Shown here: piece after piece, positions 59,053 to 64,000 of the stretch
How the letters are laid out: every line of letters begins with the position of its first letter
How positions within the stretch are numbered: the first letter of the stretch is position 1
From: Chitinophagaceae bacterium
GTDB taxonomy: Bacteria > Bacteroidota > Bacteroidia > Chitinophagales > Chitinophagaceae
Direction of reading: 5' to 3'
DNA length: 64,000 nt
Assembly: GCA_016721385.1 (NCBI GenBank)
Contig: JADKIE010000001.1
Coordinates: forward strand, 483,501-547,500
Position numbers and translations under genes: made by a program
The notes under the pieces: generated by a model
Seen by the model: only the letters and a program-made list of their open reading frames with translations
Told to the model about the DNA's origin: nothing
Database searches by the model: none

Positions 59053-59454
59053 ATGAACATTTATGTTGGAAATCTAAGTTGGTCTATGACTGATGACGAT
59101 TTAATGAATCTTTTCACACAATTTGGTACAGTAACAAGTGCTAAAATTCTTAAAGACAAAATGAACGGCCGCAGTAAAGGTTTTGGTTTTGTTGAAATGG
59201 AAGACGCAGAAGCAGCAAAAACTGCAATTGCTAATCTTAACGAAACCGAAGTACAAGGTCGTAAGTTAATCGTAAACGAATCTCAACCACGTGAAGAAGG
59301 CGATCGTCCAAAGCGTAGCTTCGGCGGCGGTGGTGGTGGTGGTTACAAAAAGAGTGGCGGCTATGGCGGCGGTGGAAACCGTGGCGGTGGTGGCGGTTAC
59401 GGCGGCGGTGGAAACCGTGGCGGTAGCGGTGGCGGTTACAACAGAGATTATTAA
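59053..59454 (+). CDS. RRM-type RNA-binding protein with glycine-rich tail
   Basis: 133 residues. One RNA recognition motif (residues 1-80): RNP-2 is IYVGNL and RNP-1 is RSKGFGFVEM, with the usual beta-alpha-beta spacing. A short charged linker (EEGDRPKRS) leads to a glycine-rich tail of three or four repeats of the type GGYGGGGNRGGGG, as in cyanobacterial Rbp and plant glycine-rich RNA-binding proteins. Bacteroidota use such proteins widely, probably as RNA chaperones or post-transcriptional regulators. Flanked by a long leader and its own terminator, so transcribed alone. Confidence 0.95.
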   Translation: MNIYVGNLSWSMTDDDLMNLFTQFGTVTSAKILKDKMNGRSKGFGFVEMEDAEAAKTAIANLNETEVQGRKLIVNESQPREEGDRPKRSFGGGGGGGYKKSGGYGGGGNRGGGGGYGGGGNRGGSGGGYNRDY

Positions 59455-59477
59455 TATCAATTAATATAATCGCATTT

Positions 59478-59513
59478 AAAAAAATCCTTTCAGTAACATG
59501 AAAGGATTTTTTT
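59478..59513 (+). terminator. Terminator of the RRM gene
   Basis: AAAAAAATCCTTTC and GAAAGGATTTTTTT pair around AGTAACAT; the T-run belongs to the right arm. 24 bases after the stop. Confidence 0.92.
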
Positions 59514-59657
59514 GTGGTTGTGATTAGCGAAATGATGTTGTTGTGTAGGTGACTTAAAAGCAAATGCATTTAAAAGAATAAATAATATTTTCGTTAGCAG
59601 GTATAAATTTTAAATGAATAACAAAATCTTAAATTGTGTTCCTTAATAATACAACTT

Positions 59658-60431
59658 ATGAAAGAAGGGCAAAAACTATGGACAAGAGATGAACTAATTT
59701 TAGCAATTAACTTGTATTGCAAGTTACCTTTTGGTAAAATGCATAAGGCTACATCAGAAATAATAAAGTTTGCAGAGCTTATTGGAAGAACACCATCTTC
59801 AATTGCATTAAAGCTTGGCAATTTTGCAAGTTTTGATCCTACTTTAAAAGAAAGAGGTATTAAAGGTGCTTCTAACGCAAGTAAATTAGATAAGAAAATA
59901 TGGGATGAGTTTTATAATAATTGGGATGCAGCATTATTAGAAAGTGAAAAGTTATTAGCAAAAACTAAGCACACAACAATTGAAAAATTAAATAAGATTG
60001 AAATTTCTGATATAGCTAAAGAAGGGAAAGAAAAAGAAAGATTAGTTTTGGTAAGGGTAAATCAATCTATTTTTAGAACAATGATTTTAGCAGCCTATAA
60101 TTATAAATGTTGCATCACTAAAATTGATAACCCAAATTTGCTAATTGCCAGTCACATTGTCCCATGGAGTAAAGACGAGAAGAATAGATTAAATCCTATG
60201 AATGGCCTTTGTTTAAATGCTTTACACGATAGAGCTTTTGATAAAGGATTAATTACAATCGATGCAAAAGATTACTCTATTAAAATATCATCCAAATTAA
60301 AAACAAAAAATGCAATTGATAGTATTATTCAAAATTTTATTGCATTAGAAGGCAATAGTATTAATTTACCAGATAAATTTTTACCCGAAAAAGAATTATT
60401 AAAAATCCATAACCAGTATTTTATTCCATAA
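59658..60431 (+). CDS. HNH endonuclease
   Basis: 257 residues from the ATG at 59658 (MKEGQKLWTRDELILAINLY); an upstream TTG at 59634 is in frame but adds nothing conserved. N-terminal ~90 residues are helical (IIKFAELIGRTPSSIALKLG), probably DNA binding. The C-terminal HNH fold has the metal His in LLIASHIVPWSKDEKN, the Asn in NPMNGLCLNALHD, and the third His in LHDRAFDKGLI (HNH_2-like). Such proteins are common as stand-alone nucleases and in restriction systems, some cutting modified DNA. The HpaII-type restriction gene follows after 69 bases on the same strand; the pair may act together. No signal peptide. Confidence 0.88.
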   Translation: MKEGQKLWTRDELILAINLYCKLPFGKMHKATSEIIKFAELIGRTPSSIALKLGNFASFDPTLKERGIKGASNASKLDKKIWDEFYNNWDAALLESEKLLAKTKHTTIEKLNKIEISDIAKEGKEKERLVLVRVNQSIFRTMILAAYNYKCCITKIDNPNLLIASHIVPWSKDEKNRLNPMNGLCLNALHDRAFDKGLITIDAKDYSIKISSKLKTKNAIDSIIQNFIALEGNSINLPDKFLPEKELLKIHNQYFIP

Positions 60432-60500
60432 GTTAAACGCTTTGAGCAAAATACTTCTTAGAGTAGAGTTTTAAAAAAGTATTTTATAAGCAATTGTTAC

Positions 60501-61328
60501 ATGCCGTCTAAAACAATTTTAAGCAACATTACTTTAGCTACAGGAATTCCATTTTCATTTACCGAATCGCTACTAAACCATCTCAAAGAAGATTCAAAAA
60601 GTAAAGGTGCTATTAATATTTTAGTACATGATCCTTCTTGCGGAATCAAATCACAAAAAAAGTTTAGTATAAAGTCTTTTATTGGCAGCACTCCTACACT
60701 TTTTAATGCAAATAAAACTACAAACATAATTTATGAGGTAAGTAGTAACACTACAGACTTGCCTATGCCACCAAATTTAGTAACGCAAATAAATGCCATA
60801 AACTCTAACCATAAATATATAGATAGAATAAACACAATAAAAAAAGAAGGCTTTAATATAACTTTTAAAAAATTTGAGGATCAAACGTTTTTATTAAATC
60901 TTGAGCTGATAGATAGTAAGTTACCCGAAATCATTGCCTTTGCTGTACTCGAAAAATATACAAATCGTATTAGCAAAATACAGGATGTTATTGAAAACCT
61001 AACTGCTAAAAATCCCTTAGGCTATAACCTAAGTTTGGGCCATAACTTTTATGAATACCGCATAATCAATTTCCTTGTCGAAACGTCCTTGGGTATGACG
61101 TCGGCTTCAGTTTGGAATGGCATACATGATGCAACCGGCGGAATAATTATAGTTAAAGACAATTCAGAAGTTTTATGTTATCACTTAATTGAGTTCAATA
61201 AATTTAAAGCTTACCTCAAAAAATCAGCAAAATTAGATAATCCCTCTGGTGGAAGAATGGGCTATGGAGAACTATTTGAAGAGAATGGCAAAACCCTGAT
61301 AAAATTAAACTTTCAGGTAAAAGCATAG
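60501..61328 (+). CDS. HpaII-family type II restriction endonuclease
   Basis: 275 residues. It follows the HpaII family in order: KKFSIKSFIGSTPTLFNANK and TTNIIYEV near the N-terminus, the region NPLGYNLSLGHNFYEYRIINF, FLVETSLGMTSASVWNG, HDATGGIIIVKDNSEVLCYH, and the C-terminal end GRMGYGELFEENGKTLIKLN with FQV. HpaII cuts CCGG. The usual partner, a C5-cytosine methyltransferase, is not encoded anywhere in this window: upstream is the HNH gene, downstream the rRNA operon. CCGG occurs often in the window (for example near 501), so an active enzyme needs methylation from elsewhere. Identification is by motif order from memory of the family; the target site is inferred. Confidence 0.8.
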   Translation: MPSKTILSNITLATGIPFSFTESLLNHLKEDSKSKGAINILVHDPSCGIKSQKKFSIKSFIGSTPTLFNANKTTNIIYEVSSNTTDLPMPPNLVTQINAINSNHKYIDRINTIKKEGFNITFKKFEDQTFLLNLELIDSKLPEIIAFAVLEKYTNRISKIQDVIENLTAKNPLGYNLSLGHNFYEYRIINFLVETSLGMTSASVWNGIHDATGGIIIVKDNSEVLCYHLIEFNKFKAYLKKSAKLDNPSGGRMGYGELFEENGKTLIKLNFQVKA

Positions 61329-61580
61329 CACAAGTATAGCAAAAGCATAGGGAGAGTATGAGTAGAGTATGAAAACCTCTATTATGTTAAATACAACATT
61401 ACACATAAGCAAAAAATCCCAACCTAATTTTTGGCCGCAAAATAATTTATTTAAACTGCAGCCAGGCAAACACACATTTTTCACTGTACCTATTTTCTTC
61501 ATACTCATTCCGTACCAAAGTCGTATCAAAGCCGGTACTATACTGTTTGTTTAACTTCAAAACCTTAACATCTCCAAAAT
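61329..61580. other. Gene-free stretch with short A/G-rich repeats
   Basis: 61321-61375 has imperfect units such as AAGCATAG, AAGTATAG, AGAGTATGA repeated about every 10-12 bases on the plus strand. A 61-codon ORF here (61369-61554) has no coding character I trust. No promoter is apparent. Confidence 0.4.
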
Positions 61581-61629
61581 AAAAAAGCCTTTCAAAACTA
61601 ATCGAAAGGCCTTAAATGAATATAGCAGC
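61581..61629 (-). terminator. Distal terminator of the rRNA operon (duplicate with 5S-end remnant)
   Basis: On the minus strand GCCTTTC...GAAAGGC then TTTTTT. The 49 bases match 61695-61743 at all but three positions, including the last GCTGC of the 5S end, so it is a duplicated copy of the terminator and the adjoining tip of the 5S gene. Between the copies is a hairpin TCCCGATA...TATCGGGA (61650-61673). Confidence 0.7.
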
Positions 61630-61694
61630 CGAAGGAGTTCAACGACTGAGTCCCGATAGCAAAGCGTATCGGGATACCTACAAGTATAGGCAAT

Positions 61695-61727
61695 AAAAAA
61701 GCCTTTCGAAACTAATCGAAAGGCTTT
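61695..61727 (-). terminator. Terminator directly after 5S rRNA
   Basis: On the minus strand AAAGCCTTTCG, loop ATTAGTT, TCGAAAGGCTTT then TTT: strong stem right after the 5S 3' end. Confidence 0.85.
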
Positions 61728-61734
61728 AAATGAA

Positions 61735-61846
61735 TATGGCAGCTACCTACTCTCCCACATTGTTGTGCAGTACCATCGGCCATGAGGGGCTTAACTTCTC
61801 TGTTCGGTATGGGAAGAGGTGAACACCCTCGGAAAAACCACCATAA
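61735..61846 (-). rRNA. rrf: 5S ribosomal RNA
   Basis: Read on the minus strand: TATGGTGGTTTTTCCGAGGG, then CACCTCTTCCCATACCGAAC, AGAGAAGTTAAGCCCCTCA, GCCGATGGTACTGC, GTGGGAGAGTAGGTAGC, closing with TGCCATA that pairs with the start. Length about 112, as usual. Boundaries are set by the closing stem and may be off by a few bases. Confidence 0.95.
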
Positions 61847-61950
61847 GACGTTTATGTCATGCTGTGTTTATCAGAGCAAAACTGTAATAATGTACATATT
61901 GGGATAAGAAGTAAATGTTGTAATTAGTTATAATTATTTTTCTTCCTTTT

Positions 61951-61978
61951 CCTCTCCTTTGGAGAGGCTAGGTGAGGT
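61951..61978 (-). repeat. CCTCTCC...GGAGAGG repeat, copy 2, in the 23S-5S spacer
   Basis: CCTCTCCTTTGGAGAGG then CTAGGTGAGGT; same element as 48318-48350 with the middle GGGTTGGG shortened. The rest of the 140-base spacer is A/T-rich and holds no tRNA. Confidence 0.6.
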
Positions 61979-61989
61979 AAAAATAAAAA

Positions 61990-64000
<2,011 letters not shown>

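Noticed and set aside
61847..61989. tRNA in the 23S-5S spacer
   Set aside because: No cloverleaf or T-arm (GGTTCRANNCC) could be found on either strand; the spacer holds only A/T-rich sequence and a repeat.

Overview
The window looks like chromosome of a member of the Bacteroidota, most like the Chitinophagaceae. Evidence read directly: low GC; a SusC/SusD pair with a third surface lipoprotein; a gliding-motility/type IX C-terminal sorting domain; paired DUF1573 proteins; one-ORF E1 alpha/beta ketoacid dehydrogenase; LytTR regulators with reg_prop/Y_Y_Y sensor kinase; DUF3467; and promoters of the Bacteroidota type (TAnnTTTG -7 box). No phage, plasmid, IS or CRISPR locus is visible.

Layout. 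0-12 kb: a tail-fibre-like surface protein with an S74 chaperone end, secreted proteins, a transglycosylase-like protein, a LytTR regulator with its propeller-type sensor kinase, and a second tail-fibre-like protein. 12-26 kb: housekeeping (fmt, rpsA, fused E1 dehydrogenase, two DUF1573 proteins, peroxiredoxin, RlmI-type methyltransferase, grpE-dnaJ, DUF3467) plus a candidate small RNA at 21.35-21.5 kb. 26-35 kb (minus strand): SusC-SusD-lipoprotein uptake operon, a helix-hairpin-helix/barrel protein and a PorV/PorQ-like barrel. 35-38.7 kb: folD, queE, an OmpA-type protein. 38.7-42.8 kb (minus): small secreted proteins and lipoproteins, ending with a third tail-fibre-like protein. 42.9-48.1 kb: a TPR sensor kinase/LuxR regulator pair, dprA, guaB. 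48.3-56.7 kb: DUF4105 membrane protein, alpha/beta hydrolase, large PKD/T9SS protein, M14 carboxypeptidase, MFS transporter. 56.8-58.1 kb: rpsF-rpsR-rplI. 58.1-59.05 kb: a repeat-rich stretch without genes. 59-61.3 kb: an RRM protein, an HNH endonuclease and an HpaII-type restriction endonuclease. 61.7-64 kb: 5S and (partial) 23S rRNA on the minus strand.

Two things stand out. First, a dispersed two-hairpin repeat (five good copies and one decayed copy, 49.6-58.7 kb) whose stems differ in sequence between copies but keep their pairing. Second, about twenty genes are interrupted by single-base indels, mostly deletions in homopolymers, including essential ones such as rpsA and folD. I read these as uncorrected sequence errors, not biology, and annotate the genes at full extent. 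All family assignments are by eye from motifs; no database search was possible.
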